Positions 26,085-35,099 of a stretch of DNA of 64,000 nucleotides are shown one piece after another. The notes beneath the pieces were generated by a model, which was not told the DNA's origin, searched no databases, and saw nothing but the letters and a program-made list of their open reading frames with translations. This DNA comes from DSCS01 sp035391585 (GTDB lineage: Bacteria; Macinerneyibacteriota; Macinerneyibacteria; Macinerneyibacteriales; DSCS01). Each line of letters starts with the position of its first letter. Position 1 is the first letter of the stretch. Position numbers and translations under genes: made by a program. The stretch lies in the NCBI GenBank assembly GCA_964574875.1, contig CAZNOX010000005.1:24719-88718 (forward strand), in the 5' to 3' direction.

Positions 26085-27409
26085 TGATCCATTTCATCGG
26101 GATCGGCGGAATCGGCATGAGTGCATTGGCGGAGATCTGTCTGGAAAGAGGTGACACGGTTTCCGGATCCGATGTCAAAGAAAACGAGAGGACCCGCGCG
26201 CTGGCCCTGCGGGGGGCATCTGTTTCCCTGGGACACCGCGGTGAGAATATTCCCGCCGGCTGCCGGAAGGTCGTCTACACAAGCGCTGTGGGCCCGGAGA
26301 ACCCCGAATGGGATGCGGCTGTGAAAAGAGGGCTTCCCCTTGTCTCACGAGGCGCTTTTCTTGCAGGCCTCTTTGAGGAGAAAGAAGCCTACGGCGTGGT
26401 GGGCAGCCACGGGAAGACCACGACGGCTTCACTGGCCGCTTCGGCTCTCATGGCCCTGGAGGGAGAGAAAGCCTCTTATTATATCGGCGGAGTCCTTTCT
26501 CAGACAGGCCTGAACGGATTTTGGGGAGAAGGAAAGCTGGCTTCAGTGGAGCTGGATGAAAGTGACGGGTCTTTTCTCTTTTTTAAAAAGGGGGCCGCGG
26601 CTCTCATCACAAATATCGAACTGGAGCATGTGGACCATTATCATGATGAAGAGGCCTACAACGAAGCCTTTGCTCGTTTCATCCGCAACTTTCAGGGCCC
26701 CGTTTTTGCGGGGGAAGAGGCTGCTGCGAAACTGGGCCTGGCAGAGGACAGCCTTGTCACTGTGGGGTTGAAAAGGGGCCGGATCCGTCCCGAGGAGTGG
26801 GGACTGGATTATTTTAAAACCGGGAGCGGGACCTGCCGCCTGAAAAAGAGAGGCGCTCATAATGTCTTCGATGCCTTTCTGGCCTATACGGCTCTCACAG
26901 AGACCGGATGTGATCCCGGCGGAGTCCTCCGGGGCCTGGAACTCTATGAAGGAACAGCCCGCAGGATGGAACTCATCGTCCGGAAGAACGGAATCGCCCT
27001 TTATGATGATTACGGCCATCATCCCACGGAGATCCAGGCCGTTCTCATGGGAGAGGCGTTCAGCGGACCGCTGATGATCCTTTTTCAACCTCACCGGTAC
27101 AGCCGCTTCAGGATCTTTTACCGGCGCTTCCTGGACATCCTTGCAGCGCGGGGAGATTATATTGTGGTCCTTCCGGTGTATGGAGCCTCAGAGAAGAAGT
27201 CAGAGGGCCCTGACGGAAAAGATTTCGTCAGAGAGCTCGCGTCCATGAGGAGCGGAGTCTTTTATGCCGGAGGGCTCGATGAGGCCTATCATCTTATGCG
27301 CTCTCTTCTCTCTTCTCCCATGACCGTGGTCTCTTTCGGGGCCGGAGACGGGAACCAGGCTGTCAAAAGGCTGGCCCGTGATATCGAGGAGGGGTCATGG
27401 CCTATGTGA
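26081..27409 (+). CDS. murC: UDP-N-acetylmuramate L-alanine ligase
   Basis: 442 residues. N-terminal HFIGIGGIGMSALAEI, SGSDVKEN, ATP loop GSHGKTTTASLAA, ELDESDGSF and DDYGHHPTEI, all family signatures. First amino-acid ligase of the pathway, in the cytosol. Two successive ATG codons (26081 and 26084) could serve; the first overlaps the murG stop. Confidence 0.96.
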   Translation: MMIHFIGIGGIGMSALAEICLERGDTVSGSDVKENERTRALALRGASVSLGHRGENIPAGCRKVVYTSAVGPENPEWDAAVKRGLPLVSRGAFLAGLFEEKEAYGVVGSHGKTTTASLAASALMALEGEKASYYIGGVLSQTGLNGFWGEGKLASVELDESDGSFLFFKKGAAALITNIELEHVDHYHDEEAYNEAFARFIRNFQGPVFAGEEAAAKLGLAEDSLVTVGLKRGRIRPEEWGLDYFKTGSGTCRLKKRGAHNVFDAFLAYTALTETGCDPGGVLRGLELYEGTARRMELIVRKNGIALYDDYGHHPTEIQAVLMGEAFSGPLMILFQPHRYSRFRIFYRRFLDILAARGDYIVVLPVYGASEKKSEGPDGKDFVRELASMRSGVFYAGGLDEAYHLMRSLLSSPMTVVSFGAGDGNQAVKRLARDIEEGSWPM

Positions 27410-28101
27410 CGAGAAAGAAAAAAAAGGCACGGGCCGCCCGGATGGTCAAGACACTGTTCTGGGGAGTCTTTCTGGCCGGACTCGTCTACGCGGGGACAGC
27501 TCTCCTGGGATCCTGGAGTGCTCTTACCGTGAGAGAAGTGGTCGTCAAAGGGCTCACACGGCGTCCTCTTCCCCCCGGGATCAGCGATCTCAAGGGTGTC
27601 AACCTTTTCAAAGTCGATGCCGGGATGATCCGAAAGACCCTTCTGGATCATCAGGATATCAAAGAGGTCCGTGTGAGAAAAGCCTACCCCGACCGGATCA
27701 TGGTCACTGTCCTTGAACGGAAGCCTCTGGGGATGGTGAAGGTGGGGAAAGAGTGGATGTGCGTGGACGGCGACAGCGTGGTGTTCCCTGCGACCGGCAG
27801 AGACCAGGTCCCTGTGATCAGAGGAGAGGCCTCTCTCAAGGCAGGATTGAGGCTCCTTGAGGAGATGGGGGAGAACGGGGCGTTTACCGTGACGGCGCTC
27901 TCCTGCACGGCCCCTTATGAAGTCGTGGCCTCGATCACCGATAAGAAGGGGCGGGACCTGGAGTGCAACTTCGGTAAAGAGGCGTTCGGTGAAAAAGTAA
28001 AGGCCCTGGCGGCATTCGTCATAAAGGACAACAGCAAGATACATGATGTTGATTTACGGTTCATACCCTATGTGGTGGTAAGAAATGGCGGAGGTGACTG
28101 A
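27397..28101 (+). CDS. ftsQ: Division protein FtsQ/DivIB
   Basis: 234 residues: a basic cytosolic N-terminus (KKKKARAARM), one membrane segment near 21-42, a POTRA domain (about 45-115) with VREVVVKGL, NLFKVDA and VRVRKAYPDRIMVTVLERKPLG, then a beta domain. It is part of the FtsQLB complex in the periplasm. It overlaps murC by 13 bases and ends on the base where ftsA begins. Confidence 0.92.
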   Translation: MAYVTRKKKKARAARMVKTLFWGVFLAGLVYAGTALLGSWSALTVREVVVKGLTRRPLPPGISDLKGVNLFKVDAGMIRKTLLDHQDIKEVRVRKAYPDRIMVTVLERKPLGMVKVGKEWMCVDGDSVVFPATGRDQVPVIRGEASLKAGLRLLEEMGENGAFTVTALSCTAPYEVVASITDKKGRDLECNFGKEAFGEKVKALAAFVIKDNSKIHDVDLRFIPYVVVRNGGGD

Positions 28102-29366
28102 TGGAAAATGAAAAAATCCTGATGAGTCTCGACCTTGGTTCACAGAATATCAAGGCAATGATCGGGGCCATCGACCATTCCGGCGCGCTTGAGATCAAGG
28201 GAATGGGCGTGGTGACTTGCAGCATGGGAAACTGCGGGATCAGCGAAGGGATCATTAAAAATATCGAGATGACAGTAAGGAATATCAGCCAGGTGGTCAA
28301 CGATGCCCAATCACAATACGGAGAAAATATCAATGACCTCATTGTGGGCTTCAGCGGCCGTCACATCGAATCCCGGAATGAAGAGGGCAGCGTGGTCGTG
28401 TCAGGCCGTGAGCATGAGATCGACCAGGAAGACGTGGAACGTGTCAAAGACCAGGCCAAGACAAAAGTGGAACCTCTCCCCGAGTCGAAGACGGTGGTGA
28501 AACAGATCCCCAGATGGTACAGCATCGACGGAGAAGACCGGATCAAAGAACCGCGGGGCATGTCAGGGATCAAACTGGGTGTGGATATGCATATCATCCT
28601 GAGCAATACCCAGCAGATCAGAAACATCGAGAAGTGTGTGATGAAAGCGGATCTGGGCCTGAAGGATACAGTCCCCAATCTCCTGGCCTCAAGTATGGCT
28701 GTCATGGATAAGGACGAGTCCGAACTGGGGTGCATGGTCCTGGATATGGGAGCCGGAACAACGGATATCGCTGTCTTTATCGATGATGCTCTCCATTACA
28801 GTGATGTGCTGGAGATCGGAGGGAATATCGTGACCCGTGACCTGGCCACAGTACTGAAGACACCCAAGAACAAAGCCGAGCAGCTGAAGATCCGCTATGG
28901 CACCACCTATATCGACGAAAGCGTGGATCCCGATGAACTCATCGAAGTCCCTGCTGTGGGAGGCCGTCCTCCCGGGCGTATCAAGAGGGAGAACATCGAA
29001 GAGATCATCCGGCCCCGCCTGGAAGAGATCGGGGACCTGATCTTTGACCGGGTGAGAAGGAATAACATCAACATCACGCGGGACCTTCCCGCAGGGATCA
29101 TTCTCACAGGAGGAATGGCCAGGCTCCACGGCTTTGACCGGCTTCTGGAGCAGATGTTCGATGTCCAGGTGAAGATCGGAGTCCCGGGAGCCACAGGAAC
29201 CATCACGGGGCTTGATGTCAGCCAGCCTCAGTTCGCTGCTCCGGTGGGGCTGCTGCTTTACGGTAAAAATCATTTGGATGAATATGAGGAGCGGTTTATG
29301 GGAGATTTTCCTGCCCTATACAGGAAAATAACAGGTTATCTGAAAAGGTTGTTCAGTAACCGGTAA
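28101..29366 (+). CDS. ftsA: Division protein FtsA
   Basis: 421 residues, actin-like ATPase. The phosphate-1 loop is SLDLGSQNIKAMIG, a 1C-domain segment runs around VGFSGRHIES, the phosphate-2 block is GCMVLDMGAGTTDIAVF, and the adenosine block is ILTGGMARLHGFDRL. The C-terminus (about 405-421) ends in an amphipathic basic stretch that would bind the membrane. It tethers FtsZ to the membrane and starts on the last base of ftsQ. Confidence 0.96.
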   Translation: MENEKILMSLDLGSQNIKAMIGAIDHSGALEIKGMGVVTCSMGNCGISEGIIKNIEMTVRNISQVVNDAQSQYGENINDLIVGFSGRHIESRNEEGSVVVSGREHEIDQEDVERVKDQAKTKVEPLPESKTVVKQIPRWYSIDGEDRIKEPRGMSGIKLGVDMHIILSNTQQIRNIEKCVMKADLGLKDTVPNLLASSMAVMDKDESELGCMVLDMGAGTTDIAVFIDDALHYSDVLEIGGNIVTRDLATVLKTPKNKAEQLKIRYGTTYIDESVDPDELIEVPAVGGRPPGRIKRENIEEIIRPRLEEIGDLIFDRVRRNNINITRDLPAGIILTGGMARLHGFDRLLEQMFDVQVKIGVPGATGTITGLDVSQPQFAAPVGLLLYGKNHLDEYEERFMGDFPALYRKITGYLKRLFSNR

Positions 29367-29377
29367 GGGAGGTTGTT

Positions 29378-30472
29378 ATGATAAGTATTGAAAGAACAGA
29401 TGCGGAAAGGTTCAATGTCAGGATCAAAGTCTTCGGCATCGGCGGAGGGGGATGCAACGCCCTCAACAACATGGTGGGGTCGGGACTCCTCAAGGGGCTC
29501 GACTTTGTCGCCGTGAACACAGACCTGCAGGTCCTGGACCAGAACAAGGCGAGGCACAAGCTGGCCATCGGAAGCAAACTCACCAGGGGACTGGGAGCCG
29601 GGGGAAACCCTGAGATCGGCGAAAAGGCTGCTTCAGAAGACCGGGACAAGATCCGTGACATGATCGACGGAACCAGTCTGCTCTTCCTGACCACGGGAAT
29701 GGGCGGCGGAACAGGGACCGGAGCGACTCCTGTCATCGCATCAGTGGCCCGGGAAATGGGGATCCTGACCATCGCCGTTGTGACAAAACCCTTTGAATTC
29801 GAAGGTAAGACCCGCATGGAAAATGCAGAAAAAGGGATCGAGGGCGTCAAAGAGTGGGCCGATGCCGTTATTGTCATCCCCAACCAGAGGCTCTTCCTCC
29901 TCCAGGAGGGAAAGATCTCATTCCTGCAGGCTTTCCGTATGGTGGATAATGTCCTTCTGGATTCTGTACGCGGCATCACTGAACTCCTTGATACAGCAGG
30001 GATCATCAATGTGGACTTCAGTGACCTGGCTAAAGTCATGAAGACTCCGGGAGAAGTCTTCATCGGAATGGGCCTGGGAGTCGGAGAAAACAAGGCCGTT
30101 GAGGCTGCTCAGAAAGCCGTGGAATGTCCCCTCATGGAAGAGCTGAGTATGGAAGGGGCCGAAGAGATCCTTGTCAATGTCACCACAGGCCAGGATTTTG
30201 AGATGGGCGAAGTGGAACGCATCGTCAAGGTCATCGAGCAGAAGACCAACGGATACGGAAACCTGAAATACGGGGTCGTCTATGACCAGGATATGAGCGA
30301 AGAGATCAAGGTCACCGTGATCGCCAAGGGATTCCGTGAGAACAAAAAACACGGAGTGGACAAGCTCAAAGACATCACCGGAAAAGATGTTCCCCTGGAG
30401 AGGCTGGTCCTGACCAATCCCGACCTTCCGGAGTTTGATACCCCTGCTGTCTTCAGACGGAAAGCGGATTGA
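29378..30472 (+). CDS. ftsZ: Division GTPase FtsZ
   Basis: 364 residues. The tubulin signature GGGTGTG is at residues 109-115, the T1 loop near GIGGGGCNALNNM, and the T7 loop in GIINVDFSDLAKVM. The linker is very short, and the C-terminal peptide ends FDTPAVFRRKAD, close to the consensus that binds FtsA. It forms the division ring. A GGGAGG site lies 5 bases before ATG. It is the last recognised division gene of the run. Confidence 0.97.
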   Translation: MISIERTDAERFNVRIKVFGIGGGGCNALNNMVGSGLLKGLDFVAVNTDLQVLDQNKARHKLAIGSKLTRGLGAGGNPEIGEKAASEDRDKIRDMIDGTSLLFLTTGMGGGTGTGATPVIASVAREMGILTIAVVTKPFEFEGKTRMENAEKGIEGVKEWADAVIVIPNQRLFLLQEGKISFLQAFRMVDNVLLDSVRGITELLDTAGIINVDFSDLAKVMKTPGEVFIGMGLGVGENKAVEAAQKAVECPLMEELSMEGAEEILVNVTTGQDFEMGEVERIVKVIEQKTNGYGNLKYGVVYDQDMSEEIKVTVIAKGFRENKKHGVDKLKDITGKDVPLERLVLTNPDLPEFDTPAVFRRKAD

Positions 30473-30479
30473 GGTTCTC

Positions 30480-31514
30480 ATGGTGGATGTGGATTATATT
30501 ATTGATTTTCTCTCACGGATCATCGCTGTCCCCTCTCCCACGGGATATACGGATGAAGCCCTGGACCTGGTCACTGAGGAGGCCCGCCGTCTTCTTCCCG
30601 GCGGCCGGATCACCAGGCTGAAAAAGGGGGCTGTCACAGTGAGGATCCCCGGGCAGCGTGAAGAGACCCTGGTCCTTGATGCTCATGTGGACACCCTGGG
30701 GGCCATGGTCAAGGAGATCAAATCCGACGGCCGGCTCACTTTGACCCCCATCGGCGGATTTCTCATGACGGCGGTGGAATGTGAAAACGTCGAGATCCAT
30801 ACGGAAAAAAACGGTACAGTCACAGGGACTATCCTCTCCAACTCCCAGTCTGTGCATGTCTATGATGATGCGAGGAAATTGGAGCGTAAGGCGGAGAATA
30901 TGGAGATCCGTCCGGATATCAGGACATCAAGCGCCGAAGAGACGAAAAAGGCGGGGATCTCCGTGGGTGATTTTATCTCCTTTGACCCTCGGTTCCGACT
31001 GACGTCAGACGGGTTCGTGAAAACCCGTTTTCTGGATGACAAGGCCAGTGTGGCCATCCTCATGGGCCTCATCAAGGCCATAGCCCATGAGAAGACAGCC
31101 CCACCCCGCACACTTCTCTTCTATTTCAACAACACCGAAGAGGTGGGGGCGGGAGCAGCCAACGGGCTGGATCATAACTGCACTGAATTCATCGCCGTTG
31201 ACATGGGGGCCCCGGGACGGGGCCAGGAATCGGACGAATTTACAGTGAGTCTCTGTGCCAAAGACAGCAGCGGGCCGTATGATGTGAGCCTCAGGCGGGA
31301 ACTGACAGCGGTGGCCGGGGAAAAGAAGATCCCGTATAAAGTGGATATCTACCCCCATTACGGTTCGGATGCTTCGGCAGCCCGACGCACACGGCTGGAT
31401 CTGAGGACCATTGTCCTGGGACCGGGTGTGGATGCATCCCATGCCTATGAGAGGACCCATAAAGATTCGCTTGAAGCTACGGCGGCTTTGCTGTATCATT
31501 ATGTGAAAAAATGA
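30480..31514 (+). CDS. M42-family aminopeptidase
   Basis: 344 residues. Family metal ligands can be picked out: DAHVDTLG, FLDDKAS, EEVGAGAANG (catalytic Glu pair), VDMGAPG and a late PHYGSDASAARR. M42 enzymes are cytosolic, often tetrahedral dinuclear peptidases trimming N-terminal residues (TET, deblocking aminopeptidase). I chose ATG 30480, with GAGG 6 bases before it; upstream starts would run back into ftsZ. Confidence 0.92.
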   Translation: MVDVDYIIDFLSRIIAVPSPTGYTDEALDLVTEEARRLLPGGRITRLKKGAVTVRIPGQREETLVLDAHVDTLGAMVKEIKSDGRLTLTPIGGFLMTAVECENVEIHTEKNGTVTGTILSNSQSVHVYDDARKLERKAENMEIRPDIRTSSAEETKKAGISVGDFISFDPRFRLTSDGFVKTRFLDDKASVAILMGLIKAIAHEKTAPPRTLLFYFNNTEEVGAGAANGLDHNCTEFIAVDMGAPGRGQESDEFTVSLCAKDSSGPYDVSLRRELTAVAGEKKIPYKVDIYPHYGSDASAARRTRLDLRTIVLGPGVDASHAYERTHKDSLEATAALLYHYVKK

Positions 31515-31517
31515 GAG

Positions 31518-32330
31518 ATGAAATTTTTAGGCGGCTTTACAATCGGACAATACATCCCGCTGGACTCAGCGGTCCATAATCTGGATCCCCGGACGAAGTT
31601 TATAGGGCTCACGGGGGTGATGGTCTTTGTCTTTGTCTTTCCCTCCCTTACCGTTTATCTTTTCCTCATGGCCGCCCTTCATCTCGTCCTCATGGCCTCA
31701 TCGCTCCGGTACCGTTATATCTGGAAAGGGTTAAGACCGGTCCTCTTTCTCATTCTCTTTTCCGCGCTTTTCAACCTCTTTTTTACACCGGGTGAACCCT
31801 TATGGTGGAAGATCACCAGGGAGGGGGCCTATTTCGGGCTTCTTTACGCCCTTCGGATCTATCTTCTCGTCTTCACCTCGGTGATTCTGACCTTCACCAC
31901 CTCGCCCATCAGGCTCACAGACGCCATGGAGTATTTTATGAAGCCTCTCAAGAAACTCCATGTCCCTGTTGAAGACATCGCGCTCATGCTGGTCATCGCC
32001 TTGCGGTTTATCCCCACACTCCTGGAGGAGATCGACAGGCTGATCAAGGCCCAGATGTCACGGGGTGTCGACTTTGACAAAGGGAACCTCTTTCAGAGGA
32101 TCAAGCGGCTTCTGCCTGTTTTCGTTCCCCTCTTTGTCTCCTGTTTCAAACGGGCGGAGGAGCTTGCAGATGCCATGGAAAGCCGCTGCTACAGAGGAGG
32201 TGAACTGCGGACGAAGCGCGGGAAGCTCTCATTCAGGGCTGCTGACGGGATGGCCTTTCTTCTCCTGGCGTTGACAGGAGGAGCCTGCGCTTATATCTTC
32301 TATGTCTTCTCCACAGCGCCTCTTGTATAA
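31518..32330 (+). CDS. ECF transporter transmembrane component EcfT
   Basis: 270 residues, about five to six membrane segments. An N-terminal LDPRTKF motif is typical of EcfT/CbiQ, and the coupling helices carry SRG in AQMSRGVDF and SRC in AMESRCYRGG, the two Ala-Arg-Gly-like motifs that contact EcfA ATPases. It couples ATP hydrolysis to vitamin or metal uptake by S components. No EcfA or S component is encoded in the window, so the partners must lie elsewhere. Confidence 0.9.
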   Translation: MKFLGGFTIGQYIPLDSAVHNLDPRTKFIGLTGVMVFVFVFPSLTVYLFLMAALHLVLMASSLRYRYIWKGLRPVLFLILFSALFNLFFTPGEPLWWKITREGAYFGLLYALRIYLLVFTSVILTFTTSPIRLTDAMEYFMKPLKKLHVPVEDIALMLVIALRFIPTLLEEIDRLIKAQMSRGVDFDKGNLFQRIKRLLPVFVPLFVSCFKRAEELADAMESRCYRGGELRTKRGKLSFRAADGMAFLLLALTGGACAYIFYVFSTAPLV

Positions 32331-32682
32331 AGCCTTTTATATTCTGTCTGTCCTTGTCTTTGCTGCAACCCTGGTGTTTTATGTCCGGGGGTCTGTCTCC
32401 TTCATAAAGGACAGGGGGCGGGAGACATCTGCTGAAAAGAAGGACAGCACCGCCGGGGAGAAGAGGCCGGAGTTTCCCCTGGATCTCAATGAGGCTGCTT
32501 CCGGAGAACTGGAACGGATATCGGGGATCGGCCCCGTCCTGGCCGGGCGGATCATCCGGTTCCGTGAAAAACAAGGAGGTTTCCGGACTTTGGAGGAGTT
32601 GAAAAAGGTGAAAGGGATCGGCCCTGTGACCTACAGGGAGATCCGCCCCTATCTGAGCGTCAAAAGCGGAGGAGCGCCATGA
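32302..32682 (+). CDS. ComEA-like helix-hairpin-helix protein
   Basis: 126 residues: a membrane anchor near 8-28, a charged linker, and a C-terminal ComEA-type double helix-hairpin-helix (about 60-120) with LDLNEAASGELERISGIGP, GFRTLEELKKVKGIGP. ComEA proteins bind incoming DNA during transformation. It overlaps ecfT by 29 bases and is ATGA-coupled to the patatin gene. The start lacks a clear ribosome site, so coupling from ecfT is likely. Confidence 0.85.
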   Translation: MSSPQRLLYKAFYILSVLVFAATLVFYVRGSVSFIKDRGRETSAEKKDSTAGEKRPEFPLDLNEAASGELERISGIGPVLAGRIIRFREKQGGFRTLEELKKVKGIGPVTYREIRPYLSVKSGGAP

Positions 32683-35099
32683 GGCGGTTTCTGCTGATCC
32701 TGCTCGCTGCGGCCTTCTCTCTTTCTCTTTCCGTTCATGCCGAAAGCCTCTTTCAATACAGGATCCATGTCTATCCCACGGGGAAGATGAGAGAGAGCCT
32801 GAAAAAAAGCCGTTACTGGGGCGTCGCCCTGAGCGGTGGGGGAGCTCTGGGTTTTGCACACCTGGGAGCCATGAAAGCTCTTCTTGAAGAGGGGATGGTC
32901 CCCGATATGGTCACCGGGACCTCCATGGGAGCCATCATCGGAGGCTTCCTGGCCGCCGGTTATGATGTGGACGACGTGATCTCCCTCATGGAAAACACCG
33001 ATTTTTTCGAGATGTTTCTGGACCTTCCCCAGAGAAGCAATGTGAGGATGACCCGGAAAGACCAGTATGACCTCTTTATGGGGAGTATCAGCTTTTCATC
33101 ACGCGGCCCGGTGATCCCCGAAGGGATCCTTCCCGGGTATGAACTCCAGAAACTTTTTTTGACCCGTCTTTCCACGGTGAGTGCCATGGACGGCCTGGAG
33201 GACTTCAACCTCCTTTACTACCCGTTCCGGGCTGTTTCAGCCGACCTCATCACCGGAGAGGGTTTTGTCTGGGACAGGGGGGACCTCGGCCTGGCTGTCC
33301 GGTCAAGCATGAATATCCCCGGAGTCTTCCCTCCTCTCAAATACCGGGGAAAAGCGCTGGTGGACGGCGGGATCTATCATAATCTGCCTTTAAAGGAGCT
33401 CAAGGACCTGGGGGCCGATACCCTCATCGCTTTTGATTTTCCCCCTCCCGAAGAGGATCTCTCTTCAGCCCTCTCCTCATTGAAAAAAATGGCGTCAAAC
33501 CTGGTGGAAGCAGGAGAAGAAAAGTACCGTTTTCTGGCCGACCTTGTGGTGACCTTTCCTGTTGAAGAGTTCAACGGGGGGAGTTTTGACAAAGCCAGGG
33601 AGCTGTTCCGCCTGGGATATGACTATACCCGGGAACATCTGCTGAAGATCCGCCGGAAAGTAGAACTGGGTGAGGTGAAGTACTTTATCAGGGAGGTGCG
33701 CCAGGGGGACAATGCCTTGTCTGTGGGCCGGTTTGTCTCTGAAGAGGAGATCTATCGTCTTTGCCTCAGCCTCCTCACGCCTCTCACACCCTGGGCCTTT
33801 GATGCCCGTCTGGACGGCCATGTCCTGTTCGTCGAGAATGTGGAACCGCTGACGTCCATCCGCATCGGGAGTCCGGAAAAAGATATCAGCTACATGACAG
33901 AGAGTCTTGATGAAGTCCGTTTTCTCCTGAAAGAGATCAAAAAGATCGAACAGGAGCGGGGGTTCTACAGCGTGAACATCGGAGGATGGACCTATGAGAA
34001 GGGGGTCCTCACGCTGGAGACCACACGGATGAGGATCACCGGGGTGGAGGCACAGGGAAATCACCTGACATCCGATGAGAAGATCCGTCAGATCATGGGC
34101 TTTGAGGGCGAACAGTGGTTTGACCGTGACCTGCTCCGGTCCCTGGACAGGCTCTATGCCACGGGGAAGTTTGCTATTCTCCTGCCCTATCTGGAAAAGA
34201 GAGAGAACGGAATCGTTCTGAAACTCCTGGTGAAGGAGCGGGAAAACAACATCATCAGTCTTACGGGAAACTACAGGTCAGACAAAGGTTTTCTCACCTT
34301 TCTCCGATATGAACGGAATCAGATCCTTCATTGGGGTGATTTTGCCGGGGCGGAACTGTCTGTGAGCAGGGACCTGTCACTGCGCCTTTTTGCAGGGACC
34401 TCTTCATTCTTGAAGACTCCCTTTGTCTTGAGTTATGAGGCGGCCTACCGCGAGGACAGCCTCTATCCTCAAGAGGAGTATACGGAGTTTCGAAAGACAG
34501 GCCGCGTGACCCTCTCCTCCAACGGCTATCGGCATCAGCGCACTGTGGGCCTGGCCTATCGGGCCTATAATGCCTATCCCGAGGGCCCGGAGCGGACTCA
34601 ATGGCTCCTTGAGGCGGGATTACGGACAGACACCCTGGACGACAGAAATCTTCCCACAGACGGATTGGCTTTCACCGGAGAATATGAGACCTCGCTCAAC
34701 GGACTGAAATATGACAGGTTCTCGCTTCGGGGAGAGGGATACTGGAAGATCTCTCCCCTGGGCTCTCTCTTTACTTCCTTCTTCTGGGGAAAGATCAGCC
34801 GGAGTGACAGTGACAGAAATCTGAAAGTCAGGTTTGAAAACCTCTTTGACCATGACCGTGATGCCATGTATAATAGAATCGGGCATATCGCCGCCGGGAT
34901 CAAGGGCCCGGACAGTACCCCACTCGCCGTCCCGTTTGTCTATGCCGGATGGCTTTCAAGAGAGGGCGGACCGTGGGAACCCTACTGGGGCATCGGGGTG
35001 GAGCAGAAGATCCTTCTGATCAAGTATGCCCGCTGGGAGTATTTATGGAATCAGGAGAACGGAAAGATCGAATTTTCCATAGGAGCGAGGATCCCGTGA
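32679..35099 (+). CDS. Patatin-like phospholipase with POTRA and outer-membrane barrel (type Vd-like)
   Basis: 806 residues. Signal peptide 1-21 (cleavage near VHA-ES). A patatin domain runs from about 46 to 250, with the oxyanion loop SGGGALGFAH, nucleophile Ser82 in GTSMG and the Asp of the dyad in VDGGIYHN (Asp229). A POTRA-like segment lies around 430-510, followed by a 16-strand-type Omp85 barrel to the end. The architecture matches PlpD-type autotransporters (type Vd), where the lipase is carried through or held on the outer membrane. Its presence implies a diderm cell. ATGA with comEA before, GTGA with the CCA gene after. Confidence 0.92.
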   Translation: MRRFLLILLAAAFSLSLSVHAESLFQYRIHVYPTGKMRESLKKSRYWGVALSGGGALGFAHLGAMKALLEEGMVPDMVTGTSMGAIIGGFLAAGYDVDDVISLMENTDFFEMFLDLPQRSNVRMTRKDQYDLFMGSISFSSRGPVIPEGILPGYELQKLFLTRLSTVSAMDGLEDFNLLYYPFRAVSADLITGEGFVWDRGDLGLAVRSSMNIPGVFPPLKYRGKALVDGGIYHNLPLKELKDLGADTLIAFDFPPPEEDLSSALSSLKKMASNLVEAGEEKYRFLADLVVTFPVEEFNGGSFDKARELFRLGYDYTREHLLKIRRKVELGEVKYFIREVRQGDNALSVGRFVSEEEIYRLCLSLLTPLTPWAFDARLDGHVLFVENVEPLTSIRIGSPEKDISYMTESLDEVRFLLKEIKKIEQERGFYSVNIGGWTYEKGVLTLETTRMRITGVEAQGNHLTSDEKIRQIMGFEGEQWFDRDLLRSLDRLYATGKFAILLPYLEKRENGIVLKLLVKERENNIISLTGNYRSDKGFLTFLRYERNQILHWGDFAGAELSVSRDLSLRLFAGTSSFLKTPFVLSYEAAYREDSLYPQEEYTEFRKTGRVTLSSNGYRHQRTVGLAYRAYNAYPEGPERTQWLLEAGLRTDTLDDRNLPTDGLAFTGEYETSLNGLKYDRFSLRGEGYWKISPLGSLFTSFFWGKISRSDSDRNLKVRFENLFDHDRDAMYNRIGHIAAGIKGPDSTPLAVPFVYAGWLSREGGPWEPYWGIGVEQKILLIKYARWEYLWNQENGKIEFSIGARIP

